Under the pieces are notes generated by a model. It searched no databases, was not told the origin of the DNA, and saw only the letters and a program-made list of their open reading frames with translations. Positions 45,383 to 54,828 of a stretch of DNA of 59,961 bases are shown piece by piece. A program made the position numbers and the translations under genes. Every line of letters begins with the position of its first letter. The first letter of the stretch is position 1. Source of the DNA: a bacterium. GTDB lineage: Bacteria > Desulfobacterota > DSWW01. The stretch covers positions 1 through 59,961 of the forward strand of contig JANQFG010000129.1 in the NCBI GenBank assembly GCA_028277985.1. Direction: 5' to 3'.

Positions 45383-46045
45383 ATGCGTCTGATTCTCTTA
45401 GGTGGCCCCGGCGCGGGCAAAGGCACGCAAGCCAATTACATCAAGGACAAATACGCGATCCCGCAGATCTCCACGGGTGACATGCTTCGGGCCGCCGTGA
45501 AGGCAGGCACCGAGCTCGGCAAGGAGGCCAAGGGGTACATGGATGCGGGCGGCCTCGTGCCGGACGCGGTCATTATCGGACTCGTCAAGGAACGGATCAA
45601 GGAGCCGGACTGCGAGAAGGGCTTTCTTTTCGACGGTTTTCCGAGGACGATCCCCCAGGCGGACGCCATGAAGGAGGCCGGCGTCCCGATCGATGCAGTG
45701 GTCGATATCGACGTGCCGGACGAGGAGATCATCAAGAGGATGAGCGGCCGCCGGGCACACCTGGCCAGCGGAAGAACCTACCACGTGATCTTCAACCCCC
45801 CCAAGGTGGAAGGCAAGGATGACGTGACGGGTGAGCCTCTGGTCCAGCGCGACGACGACAAAGAGGAAACGGTCAAGAAGCGGCTCGACGTCTACCACGA
45901 CCAGACCGAACCCCTGATCGACTACTACAAGAAGTGGGAGGCGACCGGCGAAGCTGCCGCGCCCACCTACGTGCGCGTCGAAGGCGTTGGCAAGGTGGAC
46001 GAGATCCGGGACAAGATCTTCGCAGGCCTCGATGCCGTGAAATAA
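45383..46045 (+). CDS. adk: Adenylate kinase
   Basis: 220 residues, converting AMP and ATP to two ADP. P-loop GGPGAGKGTQ at residues 7-16, NMP-binding STGDMLRAA, FDGFPRT and a long-form LID (YHVIFNPPKVEGKD) without zinc cysteines. Good ribosome site AAAGGAGG. A terminator follows at 46077-46121. Confidence 0.94.
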   Translation: MRLILLGGPGAGKGTQANYIKDKYAIPQISTGDMLRAAVKAGTELGKEAKGYMDAGGLVPDAVIIGLVKERIKEPDCEKGFLFDGFPRTIPQADAMKEAGVPIDAVVDIDVPDEEIIKRMSGRRAHLASGRTYHVIFNPPKVEGKDDVTGEPLVQRDDDKEETVKKRLDVYHDQTEPLIDYYKKWEATGEAAAPTYVRVEGVGKVDEIRDKIFAGLDAVK

Positions 46046-46076
46046 GCCCTCTTCCTATCCTCTTCGTATGCAAATC

Positions 46077-46121
46077 GGGGGCGGTTCCGAGCTCCGTCGG
46101 GATCGCCCCCGTCTCTTTTTT
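46077..46121 (+). terminator. Rho-independent terminator after adk
   Basis: GGGGGCGGTTCC paired with GGGATCGCCCCC (12-base stem, allowing G-U pairs), then GTCTCTTTTTT. It separates adk from the glycyl-radical genes. Confidence 0.75.
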
Positions 46122-46183
46122 GCCCCCTTGAGCCGGGCAATCGTCCCTGCGGGCTCTTTCCACTCTCATCGACTTTCTCTTCC

Positions 46184-46213
46184 TTGACACACCGTTCTCT
46201 TCCCTTCTATCCT
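46184..46213 (+). promoter_or_regulatory. Promoter of the glycyl-radical enzyme operon
   Basis: TTGACA at 46184-46189 and TATCCT at 46208-46213 with an 18-base spacer lie 43 bases before the start codon of the glycyl-radical enzyme. Read from sequence; a regulator was not identified. Confidence 0.55.
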
Positions 46214-46256
46214 GGAACCACGATGGATCCCCTTCAGGAACAAGGAGAAATCGGGC

Positions 46257-48836
46257 ATGACCCTTCGGGATGAGGCGAGCGAACGGATCAAGCGCATTCG
46301 CACTCGGCTTCTCGAGGATCCTGTCTGGATCTCGGCGGAACGGGCCAAGTACTACACGGAGAGCTGGCGCGAGACCGAGGAATCCGGCCTTTCCCTGGGC
46401 GTTCGTGTGGCGCTTGCGATGAAGAACGTCTACGAGAAGATGAATCACTGCATCGACCCGGACGATCGGATCGCGGGCAGGTGGACCGAGTTCTTCCTGG
46501 GGATCCCCATAGACATCGAGCGGGGCCTGTTCAACGGCGTGCTCAAGACCGAGCTCGCCAAGAGCAAGATGATCGGTTTCCAGGTCAAGTCGAACGCCAA
46601 GTTCCTCTCCTACATGGTGAAGAAGCACGGCCCGGTGGGCGCGTTTCGCAACATCAAGAACACGCGTACGGTCGGGGCCGCCATGCCGTCGATCGGCCTG
46701 AAGACGATGGAAGAGAGAGAAATCAATCCTTACGCTATCGATCCGGATGACAGGGAGCTCCTGCAGAAGCACCTGCTCCCTTACTGGGAAGGCAAGACGA
46801 TGGCGGATATCGTCGAGAAGGCAACCCAGGAGGGGGACGTCTTCTCCGGCGACATGGCCGAGTTTGCGACCGCGCTGCCGGCCACCACTTCGAAGATGTA
46901 CACCTTCGCTTCCACGGGTGCGGTTGTGGGTACGTATCAGGGGCATCTCGTGCTCGACCATGGGCAGGCGGTCAGACGCGGGGTCCTGGCCATGAAGCGC
47001 GATGTCGAGACCGAACTCTCGAAGCAGGATTTGGAGGAGCACGAAAGAGACTTCCTGGAATCCCTGAAGATCGCTTACGAGGGGGTGATCATCTTTGCCC
47101 AAAGGCTTTCGGACAAGATCGAGGAGGAGCAAACCACCGAGGATGAGACGGGCAGGCGAGAAATCCTCCGCCGGATGCTCGAGCTCTGCCGCAAAGTTCC
47201 CATGGAGCCTGCGGCAAGCTTCCGAGAGGCGGTCCAGTCCTTTTGGACCGTGACCGTGGCGACCGAGCTCGCGAATATCACCAATGTGCACTCCGTCGGG
47301 CGACTGGATCAAATCTTCTATCCCTACTACGAGAGAGATCTTGCTGACGGCCGCATCACCCGAGAAGAGGCACGCGAGCTTTTCGAGGAAATGCTTCTCA
47401 AGATCATGACGCACAATGTGCGCCCGGAGTCGAATTTCATCGGGACCTTTTATCAGCGATACGAGGGATCGGCCCCGGTGACGATCGGAGGGCTGACGCG
47501 CGTAGGCGAGGACGCGACGAACGAGCTCACCTATGTCTTGCTCGAAGCAGCCGACCGTGCAAAGAGCGCCGTGAACGTTGTGGTGAGATTCCATGGCAAC
47601 GCGCCGGATGATCTGTCCATGGCCGTGGCGGATGTACTCTATCACGGGACTTCGAGCGTCTCGTTGATGAATGACGAAATCTGCATCGAGGCAATGAAGA
47701 GGAGGGGGTTTGCCGAGGAGGACGCGCGTGACTTTGCGATTACCGGCTGCGTGGACCTTCTTACCGCCGGAAAGACGGGCGGCATCGGGTTTGCTGCCAT
47801 CCTGCTCTGCCGTGTGCTCGATCTGGCGCTCCGTAATGGAGATTCGCAGACTCTCGTCGGTACGATCAAGAACGTGGGCATCAAGACGGGAGATCCGGAC
47901 ACCTTCACCTCCTTCGACCAGCTGGTGGAGGCTTTCATGGCGCAGGCCTCGAGCATGATGGAGACGATCGTGGCCGCTTCGAATATTCGAGACCGTACCT
48001 TTGCCGAGTACCAGCCTGCGCCGTATATCTCCGCGTTCATGCAGGGCTGCCTGGAAAAGAAGAAGGATGTCACCCGGGGTGGTGCTCTCTACGACCTCTC
48101 CGGCATTCTCTTCATGAACAGCATCGCGAATGTGGTCGACTCCCTGTACGTGATCAAGAAACTCATCTTCGAGCAGAAGAGGCTCTCCTTCAAAGAGTTG
48201 CTGACGGCCATCGACCGGAACTTCATCGGGCACGAGCAGGTCCTGCAGATGATCCGGGAGGTCGAAGGCAAATGGGGAAACGGAAACGCCGAGTCGGATG
48301 ACCTCGCGCGCACCATCACGACCCGCCTGTTCGAAGAAACCTACAAATACAGAAGCTTCAAGAACGGCGCTTTCGTTCCCTTCGTGAACAGCATGACGTC
48401 GCACACCTATGACGGCCGCCTCTCGATCGCAACGCCCGACGGAAGGAAAGCGGCCATGCCCTTTGCCGCCAGCTGCAACCCGTACAACGTGGATCGTTGC
48501 GGGCCCACGGGCGTGCTGCGGTCCGTCTCGGCCCTTGATTTCAAGCACATCTTCGGTTGTGCCGTGAACGTCAGGCTGCACCCCTCGGCTATTGGGAAGA
48601 GCGAAGAGGCGCGCAGGAAATGGGATGCCCTGGTCCGCACCTATTTCAACATGGGTGGGATGCAGATTCAGCCTACGGTTGCCTCCACCCAGATGCTCAA
48701 GGCCGCGCAACAGGACCCGGAGAGCTACCGCAACCTCATCGTCAAGGTCGGCGGGTACAGCACCTACTTTGTCGACCTCGGGCACGAGATCCAGAACGAG
48801 ATCATCTCCAGATCCGAGCACGGTGGGAGCGCATGA
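46257..48836 (+). CDS. Glycyl-radical enzyme (PFL superfamily)
   Basis: 859 residues. A radical enzyme: Gly833 in KVGGYSTYF near the C-terminus carries the radical, and the thiyl cysteine is Cys498 in ITGCVD. The usual dehydratase/lyase motif is GCVE; here Asp500 replaces Glu, so substrate or chemistry may differ. It is neither pyruvate formate-lyase (Cys-Cys) nor obviously choline or hydroxyphenylacetate type. Candidates include diol or amino-alcohol dehydratases, aryl decarboxylases and uncharacterised members. It is followed five bases later by its activase. Start ATG at 46257 has AAGGAG upstream. Confidence 0.85.
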   Translation: MTLRDEASERIKRIRTRLLEDPVWISAERAKYYTESWRETEESGLSLGVRVALAMKNVYEKMNHCIDPDDRIAGRWTEFFLGIPIDIERGLFNGVLKTELAKSKMIGFQVKSNAKFLSYMVKKHGPVGAFRNIKNTRTVGAAMPSIGLKTMEEREINPYAIDPDDRELLQKHLLPYWEGKTMADIVEKATQEGDVFSGDMAEFATALPATTSKMYTFASTGAVVGTYQGHLVLDHGQAVRRGVLAMKRDVETELSKQDLEEHERDFLESLKIAYEGVIIFAQRLSDKIEEEQTTEDETGRREILRRMLELCRKVPMEPAASFREAVQSFWTVTVATELANITNVHSVGRLDQIFYPYYERDLADGRITREEARELFEEMLLKIMTHNVRPESNFIGTFYQRYEGSAPVTIGGLTRVGEDATNELTYVLLEAADRAKSAVNVVVRFHGNAPDDLSMAVADVLYHGTSSVSLMNDEICIEAMKRRGFAEEDARDFAITGCVDLLTAGKTGGIGFAAILLCRVLDLALRNGDSQTLVGTIKNVGIKTGDPDTFTSFDQLVEAFMAQASSMMETIVAASNIRDRTFAEYQPAPYISAFMQGCLEKKKDVTRGGALYDLSGILFMNSIANVVDSLYVIKKLIFEQKRLSFKELLTAIDRNFIGHEQVLQMIREVEGKWGNGNAESDDLARTITTRLFEETYKYRSFKNGAFVPFVNSMTSHTYDGRLSIATPDGRKAAMPFAASCNPYNVDRCGPTGVLRSVSALDFKHIFGCAVNVRLHPSAIGKSEEARRKWDALVRTYFNMGGMQIQPTVASTQMLKAAQQDPESYRNLIVKVGGYSTYFVDLGHEIQNEIISRSEHGGSA

Positions 48837-48840
48837 GGCG

Positions 48841-49749
48841 ATGAAGGGCATCGTTTTCGATATCCAGCACTATGCGTTATACGACGGGCCCGGGATTCGC
48901 ACGTGCGTCTTCCTCAAGGGCTGCCCGCTTCGGTGCGTGTGGTGTCACAATCCCGAATCACAGGTTCCGGCACCGGAGATGTCCTACTTCGCGGAGAAGT
49001 GCGCCCTGTGCGGACAATGCACCCAGGCATGCGAGAAAAAATTGCTGAGCCTGCAGAACGGGAAGGTGCGGCGGGAGCGGGCGCTGTGCGTAGCATGCGG
49101 CGCGTGTTCACAGGCCTGTCCGAACGACGCGACGGAGTTGATCGGCCGGGAGATGACGGCAGAAGATGTTGCCGAGAGGGTCGTGGGCGACAGAGCATTC
49201 TACGAAGGATCCGGCGGCGGTGTGACGGTCACCGGAGGTGAGCCTACACATCAAGCCGAATTTCTCCTCGACCTGCTGCGTGCGCTCAAGGAGCAGGACC
49301 TTCACACGGCTCTCGAGACCTGCGGATACTTCGAGTCAGGGCTTCTGGACGGTCTGCTTGAGCTGGTCGACCTCTTCCTCTTCGATGTGAAACACGTCGA
49401 CCGTGAAACCCACAGGCGTTTCACCGGGATTTCAAACGATCGGATCCTGGCAAACTTCTCTGCAGTCCTGACCCGCGCCGGCCCGGAGCGTATTCTGGCG
49501 CGGGTTCCCGTGATCCCCGGCTTCAATGATGACGAACCGTCCCAGAAGGAAATCATCCGCCTTCTGAAGAAGACCGGCTATGCAGGGCCGGTGCATCTCA
49601 TGCCCTACAACCGCCTGGCCAGGACCAAGTGGGAGAAGATCGGCCGCGGCGCTTCCTACACGGACATGGGTGACCAGCCGGACGAAACCATCGAGCAGAT
49701 CATCGCACGATTCGAGCAGAGTTCTTTTCAGACCACCTGCAACCGATGA
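48841..49749 (+). CDS. Glycyl-radical enzyme activating enzyme
   Basis: 302 residues. Radical SAM CxxxCxxC at Cys28, Cys32, Cys35 (GCPLRCVWCHNPE) and two extra 4Fe-4S ferredoxin-type clusters: Cys54/57/60/64 and Cys83/86/89/93. Later GGEPTHQAEFLLDLL and DVKHVD are typical of activases. It abstracts the hydrogen from Gly833 of the enzyme encoded just upstream. ATG at 48841 lies five bases after the previous stop; the longer frame from 48592 overlaps the enzyme gene. Confidence 0.92.
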   Translation: MKGIVFDIQHYALYDGPGIRTCVFLKGCPLRCVWCHNPESQVPAPEMSYFAEKCALCGQCTQACEKKLLSLQNGKVRRERALCVACGACSQACPNDATELIGREMTAEDVAERVVGDRAFYEGSGGGVTVTGGEPTHQAEFLLDLLRALKEQDLHTALETCGYFESGLLDGLLELVDLFLFDVKHVDRETHRRFTGISNDRILANFSAVLTRAGPERILARVPVIPGFNDDEPSQKEIIRLLKKTGYAGPVHLMPYNRLARTKWEKIGRGASYTDMGDQPDETIEQIIARFEQSSFQTTCNR

Positions 49750-49819
49750 GTCCTTTTGAAAAAGGGAGCCTTGACTTCTCTTTTCGACGTGGTCATCTGC
49801 GACCGATCGGGCCTCTTCT

Positions 49820-50896
49820 CTAGTCTTCCACGTGCACAAGGATCGGAAGAGAGGTGTAGATCGTTTCTTCCTCCTCGAGGACCCAGAGGGTGAAGGCTGT
49901 CGAGCCATGGGCCAGGCCGGTCAGCTCGAAGGCGAGCCCCATGTGCTCCTCTTCTTCACCTTCGTGGTTGCCCTCATCGTGGCCGTTCTCATGGTCGTGC
50001 TCGTGCACGTGAATCTCGATGATCGCTGAGTCATATCCGGTGAAGGCGAGACTGTGCTCGTGTTCTTCCTCCTCGTGTTCCTGGGCCTGCATCAGGCCGT
50101 GTTCATGCCCATGATCGTCCTCGCCCTCGTGGTGGTCATGCCCCTCCTCGAGTGGCTCCCCATGCTCGTTCAGAAGGACCACCTCCACCTCGAGGGTGTC
50201 CCCTTCCTGTAGGTGGACAACCCCATCCTGTTCCGATTGAAGCTGGTGGTGTATCTCTTCCTCATCCACCAGGAGGAGGAGGCCTCCCACACTTGCATGG
50301 TCATGGTCGTGCTCCAATACGTGCACAAGGATCGGAAGAGAGGCGTAGATCGTATCTTCCTCCTCGAGGACCCACACGGTAAAGGCGGTCGACCCATGGG
50401 CCAGCCCGGTCAGTTCGAAGGCGAGCCCCTCGTGCTCGTCTTCTTCACCCTCGTGGTTGCCTTCATCGTGGCCGTTCTCATGGTCGTGGTCGTGCTCGTG
50501 CGTGTGAATCTCGATGATCGCAGGGTCATATCCGGTGAAGGTGAGACCGTGCTCGTGTTCTTCCTCCTCGTGTTGCTGGGCCTGCACCAGGCCGTGTTCA
50601 TGCCCATGATCGTGCTCGCCCTCGTGGTGGTCATGCCCCTCTTCGAGCGGCTCCCCATCCTCGCTCAGGAGGATCACCTCCACCGCGAGGGTGTCCCCTG
50701 CGTGCAGGTGGACAACCCCAATCTGTTCCGATTGAAGCTGGTAGTGTATCTCCTGCTCATCCACCAGGAGGAGGAGGCCTCCCACATTCGCATGGTCGTG
50801 CTCGTGCTCCATGTCCAGCGGTTTGCTTTCCGAGCAGCCGAACAGCAGGGCTGCCGCAAGAAACGAAATCCATATGATGGCTTTGTTGAGTGTCAT
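49820..50896 (-). CDS. His-rich, internally duplicated lipoprotein
   Basis: 358 residues. Lipobox LLFGC (Cys21). Two copies of one about 165-residue unit (about 29-193 and 194-358) make up nearly the entire protein. Each unit has three His/Asp/Glu-rich loops (EHDHDH, HDHHEGE, HEHDHEN) separated by beta-strand-like segments (GGLLLLVDE, GLAFELTGLAHGSTAFT). The histidine clusters predict binding of zinc or another divalent metal. It is last gene of the metal-uptake operon, 29 bases after the permease. A periplasmic metal buffer or chaperone for the importer is the inference. Confidence 0.82.
   Translation of the reverse strand: MTLNKAIIWISFLAAALLFGCSESKPLDMEHEHDHANVGGLLLLVDEQEIHYQLQSEQIGVVHLHAGDTLAVEVILLSEDGEPLEEGHDHHEGEHDHGHEHGLVQAQQHEEEEHEHGLTFTGYDPAIIEIHTHEHDHDHENGHDEGNHEGEEDEHEGLAFELTGLAHGSTAFTVWVLEEEDTIYASLPILVHVLEHDHDHASVGGLLLLVDEEEIHHQLQSEQDGVVHLQEGDTLEVEVVLLNEHGEPLEEGHDHHEGEDDHGHEHGLMQAQEHEEEEHEHSLAFTGYDSAIIEIHVHEHDHENGHDEGNHEGEEEEHMGLAFELTGLAHGSTAFTLWVLEEEETIYTSLPILVHVED
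49823..50812 (-). repeat. About 495-bp tandem duplication inside the His-rich gene
   Basis: The halves 49823-50317 and 50318-50812 encode nearly the same 165 residues and are highly alike at the DNA level, so the duplication looks recent or is kept alike by recombination. Confidence 0.75.
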
Positions 50897-50925
50897 TTCC
50901 TGATTCTCCTATCTTGATATCGACC

Positions 50926-51735
50926 TTATCTGAGGCCCCGAAAGAGGGCGGCCAAACAGAAAAGAAACCCTTCCACACAGACGATTGCGGGACCTGTTGG
51001 AAGGTCCCATTCAAAAGAAGCCCAGAGGCCCAGGAAGCCGGCTGCCAGGGCCGTCACAACGGCCGCAACGAAGACCGCCCAGACCCTGCGGCACAGGACC
51101 AGGCCCACCATGGGAGGAATCACCATGGAAGAGAAGACAAACAGGATCCCGTTCGTCTTCATCGACACAGCGATGCAAAGACCGAGAGTAAGGTACATCA
51201 GGAACTCCACCGTCTTTTCCTGGAGGCCCAGGGTTCTTGCCGTCTCCGGATCGAAAGAAACGAAGAGGAACCGCGGAAACAGGAGAAGGTGGAGAGCAAG
51301 TGTTCCAACCGCAAGCAGGGAAAGGAGTAGGATATCATTCCCCATGGTGTAGATCAGGTTGCCCGACACCAGATCCAAGCCGTGCGCCTCAGCCATAGGG
51401 TTTGCTGCCAGCAGGAGGATCGCTCCCGCAGCAGCAACACAGTAGACGAACCCGAGGAGCGCCGCCCGGCTCAAGAAACCCTCAAGTCCAGGCCACCACA
51501 ACAGGAGGGCCACCAGCACGGTGAGCACAGAGGCGGATGCCTCCGGCCAGATACCCACGTACAGACCGGCAGCGACCCCCAGGGCAGCCACCTCGGACAG
51601 GGCAATGCCGATGAAGATGATCCTCTTGAGGTGGATGTATACACCGAGGAAAGCACACAGGGCCCCACTGATCAGGGCGGCCAGGAGCGCGTTCAGCAGG
51701 AATGCCTCTTTCAAGAAATCCATAGTCCTACGCAC
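50926..51735 (-). CDS. Metal ABC transporter permease (second system)
   Basis: 269 residues, about eight hydrophobic helices, ABC-3 type: GALCAFLGVYIHLKRIIFIGI and ALSEVAALGVA, with SFDPETARTLGL near the middle. It forms the membrane channel for the second zinc/manganese-type importer. It overlaps the ATPase gene by eight bases, as in the first system. It differs from the znuB-like permease of 35511-36320 by much of its sequence. Confidence 0.82.
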   Translation of the reverse strand: MRRTMDFLKEAFLLNALLAALISGALCAFLGVYIHLKRIIFIGIALSEVAALGVAAGLYVGIWPEASASVLTVLVALLLWWPGLEGFLSRAALLGFVYCVAAAGAILLLAANPMAEAHGLDLVSGNLIYTMGNDILLLSLLAVGTLALHLLLFPRFLFVSFDPETARTLGLQEKTVEFLMYLTLGLCIAVSMKTNGILFVFSSMVIPPMVGLVLCRRVWAVFVAAVVTALAAGFLGLWASFEWDLPTGPAIVCVEGFLFCLAALFRGLR

Positions 51736-52495
51736 CCGAAATCAAGTATCTCTTCCCATTGGACACGCCCACGCGAATCGGGAACCCGTAGATCCTGGTG
51801 AGAACGTCTCCGGAGACCAACTCGTCGATCGAGTAGAGCTCGGCCTTCCCATCCGCAAGGAACATGAGCCGTTCCGCATAATTCAGTACTACGTGCAGCA
51901 GATGGCTGACCAACACGATGGTGACTCCCGTCTTCTGCTGGATCTCCTGCACAAGCCCCATGATCTGGTTCTCACCCTTCGCGTCCATATCATTGGTCGG
52001 CTCGTCCAGCACGAGGACTTCCGGCTCGGATGCCAGGGCCCGGGCAATCAGTGTTCTCTGCTTCTGGCCGCCGGACAGCTCCCGGTACAACCGGTCCCTC
52101 AAGTCTGCCAGACCGGTGATCCTCAAGGCATCCCCAATCCCTTCTCGATCCCCAGGATCCAGTCGTGACCAGGCGCGCTTCCGGCCGAATCGCCCCATGC
52201 TAACCACATTCTCCACGGTGAAGGGGAACTGGGTGTCCAGGAACTGGCGCTGCATCACATACCCGTACTGAAGCGTTCCCGTTGCGGAGATGCGGCCCTT
52301 CTTCGGCCGTATGAGCCCGAGGATACCCCTGAGCAGGGTCGTCTTCCCGGCCCCGTTCGGCCCTATGACGCCGAGATACTCCCCTTCCTTGAGGTCGAAG
52401 GTGAGCCCCTTGAGCACCGGGTGCCTCCCATAGCCCAGGGTCACGTCGTCAAAGTGGATGACCGACTCGGCCACTAGCTCTGCTCCCGTCCGCAT
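51728..52495 (-). CDS. Metal ABC transporter ATPase (second system)
   Basis: 255 residues. Walker A GPNGAGKTT (about 45-53), signature LSGGQKQR, Walker B EVLVLDEPTNDMDAK and the H-loop VLVSHLLH. Energises the adjacent permease. Starts at an ATG 52 bases after the binding-protein stop. Distinct from the ATPase at 36328-37080. Confidence 0.85.
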   Translation of the reverse strand: MRTGAELVAESVIHFDDVTLGYGRHPVLKGLTFDLKEGEYLGVIGPNGAGKTTLLRGILGLIRPKKGRISATGTLQYGYVMQRQFLDTQFPFTVENVVSMGRFGRKRAWSRLDPGDREGIGDALRITGLADLRDRLYRELSGGQKQRTLIARALASEPEVLVLDEPTNDMDAKGENQIMGLVQEIQQKTGVTIVLVSHLLHVVLNYAERLMFLADGKAELYSIDELVSGDVLTRIYGFPIRVGVSNGKRYLISGA

Positions 52496-52547
52496 ATTGC
52501 ACGAAGCCTTCTACTGCGGGCCCGAACCTTCCGCACTTGCACCGCTT

Positions 52548-53492
52548 TCACAACGAAGTCTCGTGCGATATGCGGGCTAACGCACTGACAATCGCTTCCA
52601 CAATGTACTCCAGGTTTTCCAGGTAATCGTCGATCCCCTTCGTACCCCCAAGGAAGAGGGGAAGCCGGAGTGCCTTGACGCCCGCCTTTTCCTCCACAAA
52701 GCGCACAGGCCTCTTCGGGTAGTACGGCTCCACGAGCAGGAGCTTCGCCTGCCGCGCTCTTGCCTGTTCCACGACGTGCTTCAGGTGTCCAGGGGTGGGC
52801 GGTATGCCGGGCTTCGGCTCCAGGGTTCCCACGATCTCCAATCCCATGGCCTCGCAGAAGTAGTTCCAGGACTCATGGTACTGGAGCACGGCCGTGCCCT
52901 GGAAGGGCCGCATCTTCGCCTTCAGAGCTTCGAAGGTTGCCTGCACCCTGGCAAGGTATCGGTCACGATTCTCCTCGTACACGGCGGCCCCTTCCGGGTC
53001 CACGCGGACGAGCCCGTCGGTGATGTTGCGAACGGCGATCCTCACGTTTTCCGGCGTATACCAGAAATGGGGATTTCCGTAAGGGTGCACGTCTCCCATG
53101 GACCCGTCGATGCTCCCGGCAGGCACGTCCAGGGGCCGGACGCCGACTGCGGGATCCACATAGCCCGGCGCTCCGAACATGATCTTCGCGTTTCTCGATG
53201 CCTCGATCAGGCCCTGTACCCAGGCATCGATCTCGAGCCCCCCGACAACGAGCACCTTGGCCCGGCCCAGCTTCATCGCCTGGCTGGGAACGGGTTCGAA
53301 GAAGTGCAGATCAACCTTGCCTGTGGAGACGGCATAGACCTCCACGCGTTCGCCCCCCACCTGACGGGCGAAATCTGCCATATCCAGGGTCGTGGCGACC
53401 ACAAACATCTTCGCCAGCCCCGCGGTCGGCTGCATCAGGATAAGCAGGCCGGCGACGAGGACCATCGCTGTTCCTATCTTGCTCCAACGCAT
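52548..53492 (-). CDS. Periplasmic metal-binding protein (second system)
   Basis: 314 residues. Sec signal peptide (about 1-27, ending GLAKM) without a lipobox. Cluster A-I features: metal-ligand-like His in KVDLHFFEP, GNPHFWYTP, a middle QYHESWNYF and PYYPKRPVRF. The usual His-rich loop is absent; the His-rich protein encoded downstream may do that job. It binds zinc or manganese for the importer. Confidence 0.8.
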   Translation of the reverse strand: MRWSKIGTAMVLVAGLLILMQPTAGLAKMFVVATTLDMADFARQVGGERVEVYAVSTGKVDLHFFEPVPSQAMKLGRAKVLVVGGLEIDAWVQGLIEASRNAKIMFGAPGYVDPAVGVRPLDVPAGSIDGSMGDVHPYGNPHFWYTPENVRIAVRNITDGLVRVDPEGAAVYEENRDRYLARVQATFEALKAKMRPFQGTAVLQYHESWNYFCEAMGLEIVGTLEPKPGIPPTPGHLKHVVEQARARQAKLLLVEPYYPKRPVRFVEEKAGVKALRLPLFLGGTKGIDDYLENLEYIVEAIVSALARISHETSL

Positions 53493-53523
53493 ATCGTTGG
53501 CCTCCTTTTCTCATGTGAAGACA

Positions 53524-54828
53524 TCAGTTCTCCAGCCTGTGGGCATGGGGGCCCAACCCGAACACCATCTGGATATACCCGTTGTGTTCGTCCTCGTCCT
53601 CCAGGGTATTCCGATAGCGGTACTGCCCCCGGAAATAGAAACTGTGGGTCAGATAGTACGTGATGAACCCGGTCGAGGCCCACTGGTCTTCGCTCACCAG
53701 CGGATCCAGGATCTGGGACCGGTCATAGCGGGCCCCGGTTTCCCACTCCTTGCCGAGGGAGAAGGCCAGGAGGCTGTACCCCCCGTACCGCCAGTAGTCG
53801 CCCCTGCCAAGGTCGGCCGCCATGAATTCGTTCTGCCATTTCAACCGGTGGTAGGTACTCGGGAAACGATAGGTGTAAGTCAGATCGCCTCCAACCAGTG
53901 TGGTGGTCCTCGTATCGTCCCAGCTCACGCTGGCTCCCAGGCGCATATCGGACGTTCGACCGAAGGGCACGCCAAGGACCGTCCGGGACAGGTACACACG
54001 GCCGTCCCACTCCACGGGTTCGCTGGCCGAGTGCCCGTGGCCTCCGTGGGCGTGGCCTTCGTGGGCGTGACCCTCTTCCTCGTGGCCGTGGGAATGGCCG
54101 AGTTGCTTTCCGTTCCAGTACCCGAAGGTGGTCTTCAGATACAGGTCCCACGGGTTCGGGATGTTCACAAAGCCCTGGATGCCGTCGTCATTCCAGTTGT
54201 GGTCACCGAAGAAGCTCTCCAGCACCAGGGGCATGTCGGCAAAGGGCCAGTGGTGGGAATGGGTCGGGTTCAGGATGCCGAAGTTCATGAACTTGCGGCC
54301 GATCTGCAGTCCCAGGGGGACGTATTCACCCACCCAGGGAATCGGCGACATGGTCACATACGCCTCTTCCAGATCGATCTCCACGTTCACCTCGTCCCCC
54401 TCGTATTCCATCTCCAGGGCCGGAATCACATCCGCCCGGATCCCGGGGTAGAGATAGCCCTGAAAGGCGAACTCCACCTCCTTGACGCGAATCCTGTTTC
54501 GGTTGTCGTTCTCCTTGTTGTCCGTGAACAGGGCCTGAACATCGGCGATGGCACTGATAGACGGATTCATGATGCCCCAGTTGCCCACCGGCTGGGCCCG
54601 ATAAGGAACACCCTCTTCCGCGCTCTTCTCTTCCTGCCTTTCCAGCTTTGCTTCCAGTTCCTTGATCTCTGCCTCGTGTTCCTTCCTGAGCTGATCCAGC
54701 TCCTGCTGGAGACGGTCCATCCTTTCCTCGATCGTTTCCTCCTCCTCTCCCTGTTCGGCCCCGGCAAGTCCCTGCAGAGGCAGGAACAGGAAAAATCCAA
54801 GAAGGATTAACAAGCATTTCGCTCTCAT
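53524..54828 (-). CDS. Outer-membrane beta-barrel with His-rich loop
   Basis: 434 residues. Signal peptide to about 24, a charged coiled coil (about 28-70), then a porin-like beta-barrel with alternating aromatic strands. A His-rich stretch at about 245-266 (GHSHGHEEEGHAHEGHAHGG) would lie in a surface or periplasmic loop. It starts the metal-uptake operon, so it is a likely metal pore or capture protein that complements the ABC importer. It has no TonB box that I can see. The C-terminus ends RLEN rather than in an aromatic residue. Confidence 0.7.
   Translation of the reverse strand: MRAKCLLILLGFFLFLPLQGLAGAEQGEEEETIEERMDRLQQELDQLRKEHEAEIKELEAKLERQEEKSAEEGVPYRAQPVGNWGIMNPSISAIADVQALFTDNKENDNRNRIRVKEVEFAFQGYLYPGIRADVIPALEMEYEGDEVNVEIDLEEAYVTMSPIPWVGEYVPLGLQIGRKFMNFGILNPTHSHHWPFADMPLVLESFFGDHNWNDDGIQGFVNIPNPWDLYLKTTFGYWNGKQLGHSHGHEEEGHAHEGHAHGGHGHSASEPVEWDGRVYLSRTVLGVPFGRTSDMRLGASVSWDDTRTTTLVGGDLTYTYRFPSTYHRLKWQNEFMAADLGRGDYWRYGGYSLLAFSLGKEWETGARYDRSQILDPLVSEDQWASTGFITYYLTHSFYFRGQYRYRNTLEDEDEHNGYIQMVFGLGPHAHRLEN

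Noticed and set aside
45873..48851. 992-codon minus-strand frame
   Set aside because: Antisense shadow of the glycyl-radical gene in a GC-rich window; no family motif.
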